From Litchfieldella anticariensis FP35 = DSM 16096 (lineage in GTDB: Bacteria; Pseudomonadota; Gammaproteobacteria; Pseudomonadales; Halomonadaceae), in contig NZ_KE332377.1 in the NCBI RefSeq assembly GCF_000409775.1, forward strand, positions 620,001 through 684,000: a stretch of DNA of 64,000 nucleotides. Direction: 5' to 3'. Positions 46,552-55,300 of this stretch are shown piece by piece. Within the stretch, counting starts at the first letter, position 1. Each line of letters starts with the position of its first letter. A program made the position numbers and the translations under genes. The notes below the pieces were generated by a model, which made no database searches, was not told the DNA's origin, and saw only the letters and a program-made list of their open reading frames with translations.

Positions 46552-47501
46552 GAGTGTGACTCATCGCGGGACTGGAAATGCACCAGACGCAAGGCCAGTG
46601 CTGCTGATGCCAGCCGCGCATCGATGTCGTCGGCGCGGCTGGTCAACATGATTGGTACTCGGGCACCGACGACCAGCCCGGCTGCTTGGGCTCCAGCCAG
46701 GTGGATCAATAGCTTGGCAATCATGTTGGCGGCTTCGAGGTCTGGGGCCATGAGAATGTCCGCTTGGCCGGCGACTTCGGAAACGATGCCTTTCTGGCGC
46801 GCGGCTTCACAGGAAACGGCATTGTCGATGGCCAGGGGGCCATCGAGTCGACCACCTTGAATCTGGCCGCGCTCGCTCATCTTGCACAAGGCAGCGGCAT
46901 CCAGGGTCGAGGGAATATTTGCCCTGACGGTTTCGACCGCCGACAACAGGGCAACACGCGGGCGTTCGAGCCCCAATGCCAAAGCGAGATCGATGGCGTT
47001 CTGGACAATGTCACGTTTGGCTTCCAGATCGGGAGCGATATGCAGGGCAGCATCGGTAATCAGCAGGGGAAGGGGGTAACTGGGCACGTCGAGCGCGTAG
47101 ACATGACTCATCTGGCGCTCAGTGCGCAGCCCCGCTTGACGCGACAATACCGCTCCCATTAACTCGTCGGTATGCAGGGCTCCCTTCATCAAGGCCTCGA
47201 CGTCGCTACTGCCGGCCAGGCTCACGGCGGTATCGGCGGAAGCGTGACTGTGCGGCGTATCGACGAGTTCGATACCGTCCAGGGAACTGCCCAATACTTG
47301 TGCGGCAGACTCGATACGTAGGCGTGGACCAACCAGAACGGGTTCGATCAATCCCTCGCGCCAGGCCGCCAAGGCGCCACCCAGGGAGGCTGCGTCACAG
47401 GGATGCACGACCGCCGTCCGAATCGGCGCCAGCCCACGGGTAGATTCGATCAGTTGACGATGTCGTTCACCGATGGCGTGGTGATGATGGTGAGGCGACA
47501 T
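46548..47501 (-). CDS. Phosphate acetyl/butyryltransferase
   Basis: The 317-residue protein matches the short PTA/PTB family: VLVGPRLRIES, GALHTDELMGAVL, HVYALDVPSYPLPLLITDAALHIAPDLEAKRDIVQNAIDLA and a C-terminal PIMLTSRADDIDARLAS. With ackA it converts acetyl-CoA (or butyryl-CoA) to acid and ATP. The start at 47501 follows GGAGAAGAAC. The N-terminus carries five consecutive histidines (SPHHHHHAIGER), a natural His tract. The gene overlaps ackA by four bases. Confidence 0.9.
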   Translation of the reverse strand: MSPHHHHHAIGERHRQLIESTRGLAPIRTAVVHPCDAASLGGALAAWREGLIEPVLVGPRLRIESAAQVLGSSLDGIELVDTPHSHASADTAVSLAGSSDVEALMKGALHTDELMGAVLSRQAGLRTERQMSHVYALDVPSYPLPLLITDAALHIAPDLEAKRDIVQNAIDLALALGLERPRVALLSAVETVRANIPSTLDAAALCKMSERGQIQGGRLDGPLAIDNAVSCEAARQKGIVSEVAGQADILMAPDLEAANMIAKLLIHLAGAQAAGLVVGARVPIMLTSRADDIDARLASAALALRLVHFQSRDESHS

Positions 47502-47647
47502 GTTCTTCTCCGTGCTATCCCGATAGGCTCCCATGGACCAAGCGCTCCCTCGTATCTGAAGGCATTGTCATCACTTTAAGCAGTTCGAGGGTGGGGCGAC
47601 AGGGGTATTGCGCACTTTGTTGACGAAGATCAGGAGGTAGGAATGAC

Positions 47648-47671
47648 GATGCCGCCCAAGGGGGCGGCATC
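47648..47671. terminator. GC-rich hairpin after grx
   Basis: CGATGCCGCC and GGCGGCATCG pair around a 4-base loop (CAAG), 22 bases beyond the glutaredoxin stop. The T-run is weak on both strands, so termination strength is uncertain. Confidence 0.55.
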
Positions 47672-47692
47672 GTTATATGTTGACAAGGAACC

Positions 47693-47968
47693 TTACTGGG
47701 TAGCCCCTTCCGGCATCAATTCATTGTCATGCACGTAACGGTCGAACTCAGTGAAGCCGCCGATGTGGTTTTGGTCAATGAAAATCTGCGGAACGGTCTC
47801 CACCGGCTTGCCGATGGTCTTCTCCATGTCGGCCTTGGTGATACCCTCCTCGTGGATATCGACATAGCGATAGCCAGAGATGGCACCGATATCGCTTAGC
47901 TTGTCGGCAAGTTCCTTGGCGCGGACACAGAAGGGGCAACCAGGACGACCGAAGATCACGACGAACAT
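47693..47968 (-). CDS. Glutaredoxin (GrxA-like)
   Basis: The 91-residue protein starts VVIFGRPGCPFCVRAKELADKL, with the CPFC dithiol active site, and has ETVPQIFIDQNHIGGFTEFDRYV. It is close in size to E. coli GrxA and should reduce disulfides, for example in ribonucleotide reductase, with glutathione. It is transcribed alone. Confidence 0.92.
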   Translation of the reverse strand: MFVVIFGRPGCPFCVRAKELADKLSDIGAISGYRYVDIHEEGITKADMEKTIGKPVETVPQIFIDQNHIGGFTEFDRYVHDNELMPEGATQ

Positions 47969-48098
47969 GTGTAGCGTTCTCCTTTGCTTCGCAAAGCAAA
48001 ATGATGAATGTCTGAAATGAGTAAGCGTTGGGCGCCATTGTTCCCTAGCGCCTGCCCATTTGCCAATAGGCGCTAGCTAAACCTGCCATTGTGCACCG

Positions 48099-48911
48099 CT
48101 ATGGCCGGTCCTCGTCGGCACGCTTCAGTAACTTGCTGAGTTCGCCGTGGATATCGGGGGCGCTGACGATGATGTTTTCGCCGTACAGATCTTCCGGGAT
48201 ACCGGAAGGACAAGGGTAGAGATGGCCCGTACGGGCGCCAGCTTCGCGCGCTATCAAAAGCCCAGCGGCAAAGTCCCAAGGTGACACACTCTCGTAGTAA
48301 GCATCCAGTCGGCCGCAGGCGACGTCGCAAAGATCCAGGGCAGCGGCACCGTTGCGTCGAATGTCCTGGCACTGCATCAATACGGCGGTCAAGCGTCGCA
48401 ACAAAGGGGCGCGACTATCGCGATTGTAAGGGAATCCAGTGGCGACGAGGCTGCGAGCGAGGGTAGTGGTGCGGCTCGTACGAATACGCTCACCATTACA
48501 ATAGGCACCTGCACCGCGTATGGCAGTATACGTTTCGTCGAGGAAGGGCGCATACACGACACCGAGTTCGGTGCGGCCGTCTTTCACCCAGGCGATGGAA
48601 ACTGCCACATGCCGCAGCCCGTGTGCGAAGTTGACGGTGCCATCGATGGGGTCCACCACCCACAAGGTGTCATTGAGATCGAGATTGTCTCGATCCGGAT
48701 TCAGTTCTTCGGTCAGGCGCGGTTCGTTGGGGAACTGCCGTTCGAGGGCCTCGGCAATCAGGGTATCCACGGCTACATCGGTATCGGTCACCAGTTCGGT
48801 GCCTTTCTTGTAGCTTTGCTGGAAATCTTGAGCGGCTCGAGCTTCGCGAATGGTTCGCCCTGCCTGGTGGGCGATATCGACGGCCTCCTCGAGGCGCTTG
48901 GCAAGTGGCAT
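48099..48911 (-). CDS. Inositol monophosphatase family protein (SuhB-like)
   Basis: The 270-residue protein has the Mg-binding motifs of the family: TEELNP, WVVDPIDGTVNFAHGL and the C-terminal SPWDFAAGLLIAREAG. Length fits SuhB and related phosphatases; the NRDSRAPLLRR segment differs from E. coli SuhB. It could also be a 3'-phosphoadenosine or histidinol-phosphate phosphatase, so the substrate is left open. Confidence 0.85.
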   Translation of the reverse strand: MPLAKRLEEAVDIAHQAGRTIREARAAQDFQQSYKKGTELVTDTDVAVDTLIAEALERQFPNEPRLTEELNPDRDNLDLNDTLWVVDPIDGTVNFAHGLRHVAVSIAWVKDGRTELGVVYAPFLDETYTAIRGAGAYCNGERIRTSRTTTLARSLVATGFPYNRDSRAPLLRRLTAVLMQCQDIRRNGAAALDLCDVACGRLDAYYESVSPWDFAAGLLIAREAGARTGHLYPCPSGIPEDLYGENIIVSAPDIHGELSKLLKRADEDRP

Positions 48912-49028
48912 GAGTACTCCTTGCGGTAATATTTGGCATGTAGAACTGATTCCCAGTCTAACAGTATCTGCCCATAGTGGATCGATCCATTATACTGGGT
49001 GACTCGATGGTCAGGTGGAGACGCTTTC

Positions 49029-49490
49029 ATGCAGGCGCTCAGCGTCGAACAATATGCGCGCTTGCAACGTCTTGCGCATTGTTATCAGCACCGTCACGCT
49101 CGCACCATCAAGGCGTCTTCAAAGCGCAATCCGCACCTGAGCGTAGATGCCCTGTGTTTTCAGCCGTTGGCTGAAGCGCATGGCGAGAAAAGTGCGTTGA
49201 TTGGAGCGCTGCTGACTCCCTTGGCGCTGTCGCTGGCGATCGTACCTCCCGAGGGCGAGACGATGCCTGTCGAAGGTGAGCGCTGCGTGGTCAATCTGCC
49301 CGGTGGTCGTTACCCATTCTGGGCCGAGCGTTTGGATGAGCGGGAATGGCTATGGCGATGTCCGCTGCTTGACGATTTGCGTGATCTCGATACGTTGCAG
49401 GAGGCTAATCGATTGGCTCAGCAATTATTGGAGCGTGTCATGACGCCTTCCGTTGACAACTCGCATGATGAGAAACCGTTCGCTCGGTAG
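49029..49490 (+). CDS. HybE-like [NiFe]-hydrogenase assembly chaperone family protein
   Basis: The 153-residue protein has the HybE layout: NPHLSVDALCFQPL, IGALLTPLALSLAIVPPEGE, and VNLPGGRYPFWAERLDEREWLWRCPLLDDLRDL. HybE helps mature uptake hydrogenase large and Rieske-type subunits. No hydrogenase gene is in the window, so the partner is unknown. I chose the ATG at 49029, with GGTGGAG 8 bases upstream. Confidence 0.72.
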   Translation: MQALSVEQYARLQRLAHCYQHRHARTIKASSKRNPHLSVDALCFQPLAEAHGEKSALIGALLTPLALSLAIVPPEGETMPVEGERCVVNLPGGRYPFWAERLDEREWLWRCPLLDDLRDLDTLQEANRLAQQLLERVMTPSVDNSHDEKPFAR

Positions 49491-49560
49491 CGTTGGCCTT
49501 ACCCCCCGGCTTATGCTGAAGGTGGCCGTTTTCCCCAGCGATGATCTTCAGGAGTGAACG

Positions 49561-50337
49561 ATGAGCCCCTCTTCTCAGTCGGCCACGCCACGCGTGGCCT
49601 TGGTGACAGGAACCACCAGCGGTATCGGCGAGGCTGTCGTCAAGCATTTCTGCCAGCAGGGACATCAGGTGCTGGCGGTGGATTTCAATCCGGACGGCGA
49701 GGCAAAGGCGGATGCCGCCGGGGCCGCTTTCTTCCAAGCCGACTTGACCGAGGCCGATGCCTGTCGGGCTGCGGTTGGTGAGGCGATCAAGCGTTTCGGC
49801 CACCTCGATATTTTGATCAACAATGCTGGCATCCAGCACGTGGCAAATATCGAGGAATTCCCGGAATCCAAGTGGCGTCAGATCCTGGATCTAATGCTTA
49901 CCGCCCCCTTCTTGCTGACACAAGCGGCGTGGCCGCATATGCGTAAGGCCGGGTGGGGGCGCATCGTCAATATCGCGTCGGTGCATGCTCAGGTGGCCTC
50001 TCCGGGAAAGGCCGCTTACATCAGTGCCAAGCACGGCATGATCGGACTGACCAAGACCGCCGCGCTCGAGGGTGGTGCCCATGGCATCACTGCCAATGCG
50101 ATTTGCCCGGCCTATGTAAAAACTCCGCTGGTTGACAACCAGATAGCCGATCAGGCACGCATGCACGGCATGAAAGAGCAGGATGTGATAGAGCAGATCA
50201 TGCTCAAGAATGCTGCCATCAAGCGCCTGATCGACCCCTCCGAAGTTGCGTCACTGGCTGCCTATCTGGCTTCTGACGCGGCCGGAGCGGTGACCGGGGC
50301 GAGTTGGAATATCGATCTGGGATGGACAGCCCAATAA
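49561..50337 (+). CDS. 3-hydroxybutyrate dehydrogenase (SDR family)
   Basis: The 258-residue short-chain dehydrogenase has the NAD loop TGTTSGIGEAV, NNAGIQHV, catalytic Ser in VNIASVHAQVA and YISAKHG as the Tyr-x3-Lys pair. AYVKTPLVDNQIADQAR is characteristic of 3-hydroxybutyrate dehydrogenases. It oxidises 3-hydroxybutyrate to acetoacetate. With aacS this gives the PHB-degradation steps after depolymerisation. The stop is followed by the hairpin repeat at 50361. Confidence 0.92.
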   Translation: MSPSSQSATPRVALVTGTTSGIGEAVVKHFCQQGHQVLAVDFNPDGEAKADAAGAAFFQADLTEADACRAAVGEAIKRFGHLDILINNAGIQHVANIEEFPESKWRQILDLMLTAPFLLTQAAWPHMRKAGWGRIVNIASVHAQVASPGKAAYISAKHGMIGLTKTAALEGGAHGITANAICPAYVKTPLVDNQIADQARMHGMKEQDVIEQIMLKNAAIKRLIDPSEVASLAAYLASDAAGAVTGASWNIDLGWTAQ

Positions 50338-50360
50338 CAAGATCGTCGCTACGCGGCTCG

Positions 50361-50441
50361 AAGACGGAAGAACGCTGCTGTGCAGCTTGAAGTAGGAAGA
50401 CGGCACTTCGTGCCCTGAAGAGGGAAGAAAAACCCTTTGTG
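50361..50441. repeat. Three tandem AAGnnGGAAGA units, each with a short stem
   Basis: Units at 50361-50389, 50390-50417 and 50418-50441 share the prefix AAGnnGGAAGA and end in TTG/CTG/GTG, with a short self-complementary core: GCTG..GCAGC in unit 1, GGCAC-TTC-GTGCC in unit 2, and AAACCCTTTGT in unit 3. The opposite strand of a similar purine-rich run (CTTCCTTCTTCCTTCAGCG) appears at 50471-50489 at the end of the response regulator gene. It may be an intergenic repeat family spread in the genome. Confidence 0.6.
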
Positions 50442-50483
50442 CGCTAGTACATCGACTCCCTCATACTGCTCTTCCTTCTTCCT

Positions 50484-51020
50484 TCAGCGTCGCACCGGCC
50501 GCTTCTGCAGTTTGCGTTGCAAGGTGCGGCGATGCATGCCCAACGCACGTGCGGTGGCGGAGATATTGCCGTCGTGCTCCTGAAGTACTTTCTGGATGTG
50601 TTCCCAGGTTACACGGTTGATTGATGGTGGGTTGTCGGCGACTTCGGTATCGGGGTCGCCGGTCTCCCGGTCGAGTGCGGCAAGTATCTCGTCGGCATCG
50701 GCGGGTTTGCACAGGTAGTTGACTGCACCAAGCTTGATGGCTTCCACGGCAGTGGCAATGCTTGAATATCCGGTCAGTACCACGACTCGACAGTCAGGTG
50801 CGATGGCTAACAACTCGGGTAGCAGCTTGAGCCCTGAACTATGCTCGAGCTTGAGGTCGAGAGTCGCGATATCAGGAGGGGTCTGACGGGCCAGCGTCAG
50901 GGCTTCTTCGGCATCGACGGCGACCATGACCTCGAATCCGCGACGCACCATGGCACGCTGCATGACATGGCAGAACATTTCGTCGTCATCGACGATCAGC
51001 AGGTGTTGGCTGTCTTGCAT
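50484..51020 (-). CDS. RegA/PrrA/RoxR-type redox response regulator
   Basis: The 178-residue protein has a receiver domain with phosphoacceptor D55 (IATLDLK), VVVLTGYSSIATAVEAIKLGAVNYLCKPADADEI (K105) and a C-terminal Fis-type HTH (about 135-175, SATARALGMHRRTLQRKLQK). This is the RegA/PrrA/ActR/RoxR family, which controls respiration, including terminal oxidases, in other proteobacteria. It follows regB by 14 bases in the same direction. Confidence 0.93.
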   Translation of the reverse strand: MQDSQHLLIVDDDEMFCHVMQRAMVRRGFEVMVAVDAEEALTLARQTPPDIATLDLKLEHSSGLKLLPELLAIAPDCRVVVLTGYSSIATAVEAIKLGAVNYLCKPADADEILAALDRETGDPDTEVADNPPSINRVTWEHIQKVLQEHDGNISATARALGMHRRTLQRKLQKRPVRR

Positions 51021-51034
51021 GGTGTTCCCCCTTT

Positions 51035-52309
51035 TTAACTCCGACTGGTATCGTGTCGTGGCAGTTTCACTTCGGTCAGGGTTCCCCCTTCCTCGTGGTT
51101 GTAGAGGCTCACGCCACCGCCGAAACGATTGATGGTGGCATGGGTCAGGAACAGTCCGATTCCCATACCTTTGCTTTTAGTAGAAACGAAAGTGTCGCCG
51201 AGTTGGTCGGCGATCGACATTGCCACGCCTGGCCCGTGATCGCGAATATCGATGATGACCTGGTCGGTATCCCAGTCCAGGTTGATGACGATATTTTCCG
51301 GGTTGGCGTCGGCGGCATTGTTGAGCAGATTCATCAACGCTTGATCCAGGGTGGCGTCCACAGCGAGGCGAGGGAGGCCCCGTCGTTCAGCAATCTCCAG
51401 GCGATGGCTGACATCCGGGCGCAGCACCAGCCAGCGCTGGATCACTTCGCTGAGCCAGGTTTTGGCTGATTTGATTTCGGGTTCTGCCAAGCGCCGCCGA
51501 TCGGCATTGGCCACCAGGTGCTGTAGGCGCGACTTGCAAGTATCGACCTGGGTACGCAAGAGATCGATATCCTCGCGCAACGGAGAGTGCTCCGGTGCAT
51601 CCTGACGCATTTCCTGAAGCAATACCGCCATGGTGGATAGTGGCGTGCCCAATTCATGAGCAGTTCCGGCGGCCTGGGTGGCGACCGCCAATACCTGTTC
51701 GTTGCGCAAGGCGGTTTCGCGAGTCCGGGACAGGGTCTGGTCACGGCGGCGCAGGGCATGTGCCATCTTGTAGATGAAGAATGTCACCAATCCCGCCGAC
51801 AGACCAAAGTTTAGCCACATCCCCAATACATGCAGATTGATGGAGCCGATGAGCGTACCTTGGCTGAGTTGTGGCACCGGCTCATAGAGCAGCATCAGAA
51901 AGGTGTATCCGGCCATCGCGGCACTGGCGATGATCCAGGCATACAGCCAAGGCAGGGTAGCGGCGGCGATGGTTACCGGTACCAGGTAATAGGTGATGAA
52001 GGGATTGGTGGAACCGCCAGTGTAGTAGAACAGCAACGTGAGCCCGGCAATATCGGTTAGCAGGTGCAAAAGATATTCGGTATCCGTCACTGCACGAGGA
52101 CGGCCCAGGCGCCACCAAGTGGCCACGTTGAGCAGTCCCATGGCAATGATCACACTGATCACCGGCAGCACGCGAAGCTGGAAACCGAGGACTTCGATGC
52201 CGAAGATGATGGCGGCGAGGAAGCCGGTCCAAGTAATGCCGCGCACGATTGTCAAGCGCACCAGGTTGCGGTTTGGCGTCGACAATGGCAAGGGCAGGGC
52301 TGGTTGCAT
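51035..52309 (-). CDS. RegB/PrrB/RoxS-type redox sensor histidine kinase
   Basis: The 424-residue kinase has six hydrophobic N-terminal segments with the quinone-binding motif GGSTNPF (98-104), an H-box with H218 (GTAHELGTPLST) and the redox-active cysteine position C258 (LLRTQVDTCKSRL). It ends in an HATPase domain (NLLNNAADANP, DHGPGV, GMGIGLFLTHATI). These features match RegB, which senses ubiquinone redox state. I chose the ATG at 52309, with GGAG 5 bases upstream. It likely controls the oxidases of the window, which is inference. Confidence 0.93.
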   Translation of the reverse strand: MQPALPLPLSTPNRNLVRLTIVRGITWTGFLAAIIFGIEVLGFQLRVLPVISVIIAMGLLNVATWWRLGRPRAVTDTEYLLHLLTDIAGLTLLFYYTGGSTNPFITYYLVPVTIAAATLPWLYAWIIASAAMAGYTFLMLLYEPVPQLSQGTLIGSINLHVLGMWLNFGLSAGLVTFFIYKMAHALRRRDQTLSRTRETALRNEQVLAVATQAAGTAHELGTPLSTMAVLLQEMRQDAPEHSPLREDIDLLRTQVDTCKSRLQHLVANADRRRLAEPEIKSAKTWLSEVIQRWLVLRPDVSHRLEIAERRGLPRLAVDATLDQALMNLLNNAADANPENIVINLDWDTDQVIIDIRDHGPGVAMSIADQLGDTFVSTKSKGMGIGLFLTHATINRFGGGVSLYNHEEGGTLTEVKLPRHDTSRS

Positions 52310-52444
52310 GATCACTCCACAAACTGTCGTACGTCATGATACCCGATAGCGTGTTTCTTGCTTAGCCTCGCAGGCCTCCGGTTGCCGGTGGTGGGTGCCA
52401 GACCTAGACTCGATATATCCATTGATGAAGAACGGAGAGCGACC

Positions 52445-52708
52445 ATGCGTACGGAAACGGTAAACGATGCGGTGTTCTTCGAGAAGCTGAGACGCAGTCT
52501 GGGGGGAGAGCATATCGTGATCGATCATGATGGTACGCATTATCCTGCGCGCATTCAGTATGTGACGGGAACCGGTGTAAAGGTGATTCCTGAGTCCATG
52601 TTGGACGGAAGCCAGGGCGAGCCGGGTGATCTGAATGGCGTCATGGAGTCCTTCGCCTATGTCGTGGAGCTGGAGAAGGACGGCGTTCTCTATCGGCGCG
52701 AGCGCTGA
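52445..52708 (+). CDS. Small uncharacterised protein
   Basis: The 87-residue protein starts MRTETVNDAVFFEKLRRSLGGEHIVIDHDGTHYPARIQYV and ends in ELEKDGVLYRRER. It is soluble, mixed alpha/beta and has no signal peptide; I recognise no family. AACGGAGAG precedes the ATG. It lies between regB (divergent) and prfC. Confidence 0.68.
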   Translation: MRTETVNDAVFFEKLRRSLGGEHIVIDHDGTHYPARIQYVTGTGVKVIPESMLDGSQGEPGDLNGVMESFAYVVELEKDGVLYRRER

Positions 52709-52839
52709 ACCAGCCTTTCTGTACGATAGACCTACACGATGTCCGCTCAAGGCCGTAGAATTGCAGCCACTTCAATCCATTCGTGGCCAGAAGGTGCTTG
52801 CACCTTTGCTGGACACTGCAGACGTCGTGAACACCCTAC

Positions 52840-54429
52840 ATGTCAGAGTCGCCATTGGCCCGGGAAGTCGGGCTGCGCAGAACCTTTGCAATAATTAGCC
52901 ACCCCGATGCGGGCAAGACCACTATTACCGAGAAAATGCTGCTGTTCGGCAATGCCATCCAGTTGGCAGGCTCGGTCAAGAGCAAGCGCGCTGAGCGTCA
53001 CGCCACTTCCGACTGGATGAAGATGGAGCAGGAGCGCGGTATCTCGGTCACTACTTCGGTAATGCAGTTTCCCTATAACGGCCGCATCGTCAACCTCCTC
53101 GATACCCCGGGCCACGAGGACTTTTCCGAGGATACCTATCGCACCCTCACAGCGGTGGATTCGGCGCTAATGGTCATCGATGCGGCCAAGGGGGTTGAGG
53201 CGCGTACCATCAAGCTGATGGAGGTTTGCCGTCTGCGTACGACTCCCATCCTGACCTTTGTCAACAAGTTGGATCGCGATATCCGTGACCCCATCGAGGT
53301 GATGGACGAGATCGAGACCGTGCTCAATATCCAATGTGCCCCGATGACGTGGCCGATCGGTATGGGGCGTCATTTCAAGGGTGTCTACCATCTCTATAAC
53401 GATGTCATTCACCTTTACACCCAAGGGCAGGGGAATCGGATTCCCGACGACAAACGCATCGAAGGGCTCGACAGTCCCGAAGTGGATGAGATCCTCGGTG
53501 CCGACCAGGCCGAAGAGCTACGCATGGAAGTCGAGCTGGTGCGTGGCGCTTCCCATGAGTTCGACCTCGAAGCCTACCGTCGCGGTGAGTTGACACCTGT
53601 CTATTTCGGCACGGCAATGGGCAACTTCGGTGTGCGCGAGATGCTTGATGGTTTCGTCGAGTATGCTCCGGTTCCTCAACCGCGTGAGACCAATACCCGG
53701 GAAGTCGAGGCCAATGACGAACGCTTCAGCGGGTTCGTTTTCAAGATTCAGGCCAACATGGACCCCAATCATCGTGATCGGGTGGCATTCCTGCGTGTTT
53801 GCTCGGGAAAGTACGAGAAAAACATGAAGATGCGTCATGTGCGCATCAAGAAGGACATCAAGATTGCCGACGCCTTGACCTTCATGGCTTCCGATCGTGC
53901 CCATGTCGAAGAAGCCTGGCCTGGCGACATCATCGGTTTGCACAACCATGGCACCATCCAGATCGGTGATACTTTCACCATGGGCGAGGACATGCGTTTC
54001 ACCGGTATTCCTCACTTTGCTCCTGAGTTGTTCAAACGCGTGAGGCTGAAGGATCCGCTGAAGATGAAGGCACTTCAGAAGGGGTTGCAACAGCTTTCCG
54101 AGGAGGGGGCGACGCAGGTCTTCATGCCGTTGGATAACAACGACCTGATCCTTGGTGCCGTGGGTAGCCTGCAGTTCGATGTGGTAGCTCACCGCCTCAA
54201 GGAGGAATACAAGGTGGACTGTATCTATGAAGCGGTGAACGTCCATACCGCACGCTGGATCTATTGCGACGATGCCAAGATGCTCGACGAGTTCAAGCGC
54301 AAGGCCAGTACCAACCTGGCGCTCGATGGCGGCGGTTACCTAACCTATATCGCCCCGACACGTGTCAACCTGCAGATGACCCAGGAACGCTGGCCCGGCG
54401 TACGTTTCGCCGCGACCAGGGAGCATTAA
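52840..54429 (+). CDS. prfC: Peptide chain release factor 3
   Basis: The 529-residue translational GTPase has the P-loop [13 protein letters not shown], the switch region with [38 protein letters not shown] and domain 2/3 features of RF3. It recycles RF1 and RF2 after termination. The start has no strong ribosome site; the preceding bases are AACACCCTAC. Confidence 0.96.
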   Translation: MSESPLAREVGLRRTFAIISHPDAGKTTITEKMLLFGNAIQLAGSVKSKRAERHATSDWMKMEQERGISVTTSVMQFPYNGRIVNLLDTPGHEDFSEDTYRTLTAVDSALMVIDAAKGVEARTIKLMEVCRLRTTPILTFVNKLDRDIRDPIEVMDEIETVLNIQCAPMTWPIGMGRHFKGVYHLYNDVIHLYTQGQGNRIPDDKRIEGLDSPEVDEILGADQAEELRMEVELVRGASHEFDLEAYRRGELTPVYFGTAMGNFGVREMLDGFVEYAPVPQPRETNTREVEANDERFSGFVFKIQANMDPNHRDRVAFLRVCSGKYEKNMKMRHVRIKKDIKIADALTFMASDRAHVEEAWPGDIIGLHNHGTIQIGDTFTMGEDMRFTGIPHFAPELFKRVRLKDPLKMKALQKGLQQLSEEGATQVFMPLDNNDLILGAVGSLQFDVVAHRLKEEYKVDCIYEAVNVHTARWIYCDDAKMLDEFKRKASTNLALDGGGYLTYIAPTRVNLQMTQERWPGVRFAATREH

Positions 54430-54432
54430 ACA

Positions 54433-54523
54433 CAGCCATAAGCTGTAAGCCGTAAGCTTTAAGTTGTTAAAGCTTAAGGGGGCTGCGAAGTGCTTACAGC
54501 TTACAGCTCCAAACTTACGGCTG
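54433..54523. repeat. Nested inverted repeat upstream of tatD
   Basis: Three nested pairs fold into a long stem: CAGCCATAAG (54433-54442) with CTTACGGCTG (54514-54523), one mismatch; AGCTGTAAGCCGTAAGC (54441-54457) with GCTTACAGCTTACAGCT (54492-54508), one mismatch; and AAGCTTT (54454-54460) with AAAGCTT (54469-54475). The last base is five bases before the tatD ATG, so the structure could hide its ribosome site. It resembles intergenic repeats rather than a terminator, since no T-run follows. Confidence 0.75.
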
Positions 54524-54527
54524 CCTT

Positions 54528-55295
54528 ATGCTCATCGACGCCCATTGCCATTTGGATTTCCCTGACTTCGACGCCGACCGAGAGGCGATGTTCGAACGGG
54601 CAAGGGCGGTGGGTGTCGAGCACTTCGTGGTGCCAGGGACCACACGATCACGCTGGTCGGCGGTGCTGGCGTTGGGGGAGCGAGCCGATATCAGCGTCTG
54701 CCTAGGCCTGCATCCCTATTTCATTGCTGAGCACGTAGATGATGATGTCGAGGCGCTGCCACATGCTATTGACGCACACCCCGAGGTGGTGGCGGTTGGC
54801 GAGTGCGGTATCGATGCTCGCTTCACCGAAACGCTCGATGCCCAGTGGGCACTCTTCGATGCTCAGTTGCGATTGGCCAAATCACGACGATTACCTGTGG
54901 TCATTCACTGTGTGCGAGCCAATGATCCAGTTGCCAAGCGCTTACGCCAGCTCGATCTTCCCGCCGGAGGATTGATTCATGCCTTCGCGGGTAGTGAGGA
55001 GCAGGCTAAGCGCTTCATTGACTTGGGCTTCGTCGTAGGGCTAGGTGGGGCGGTGACGCACGAGCGGGCCCAGCGATTGCGGAGAGCCGTGGCTAGCCTG
55101 CCGGAAGATGGTTATGTACTCGAGACCGATAGCCCGGACATGCCCATGGCGGGTTATCTGGGAATGCGTAACGAGCCGGCTAGGGTGGTCAAGGTTTGTG
55201 AGGTCGTCGCCGCGCTACGTGACCAGTCGTTCGATAACGTGGCCGCGCAAAGCACGGCCAACGCCTATCGGCTATTTGGCATTTCCAAGGAATAA
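54528..55295 (+). CDS. TatD-family metal-dependent hydrolase
   Basis: The 255-residue TIM-barrel protein starts LIDAHCHLDFPDFD (metal His pair) and has VAVGECGIDARF, PVVIHCVRAND, GLIHAFAGSEEQAKRFIDLGF and VLETDSPDMPM. This is the YjjV/TatD group of DNases and hydrolases. No clear ribosome site lies upstream, where a nested inverted repeat ends 5 bases before the ATG. It converges with ygfZ, 5 bases apart. Confidence 0.92.
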   Translation: MLIDAHCHLDFPDFDADREAMFERARAVGVEHFVVPGTTRSRWSAVLALGERADISVCLGLHPYFIAEHVDDDVEALPHAIDAHPEVVAVGECGIDARFTETLDAQWALFDAQLRLAKSRRLPVVIHCVRANDPVAKRLRQLDLPAGGLIHAFAGSEEQAKRFIDLGFVVGLGGAVTHERAQRLRRAVASLPEDGYVLETDSPDMPMAGYLGMRNEPARVVKVCEVVAALRDQSFDNVAAQSTANAYRLFGISKE

Positions 55296-55300
55296 ACTGG

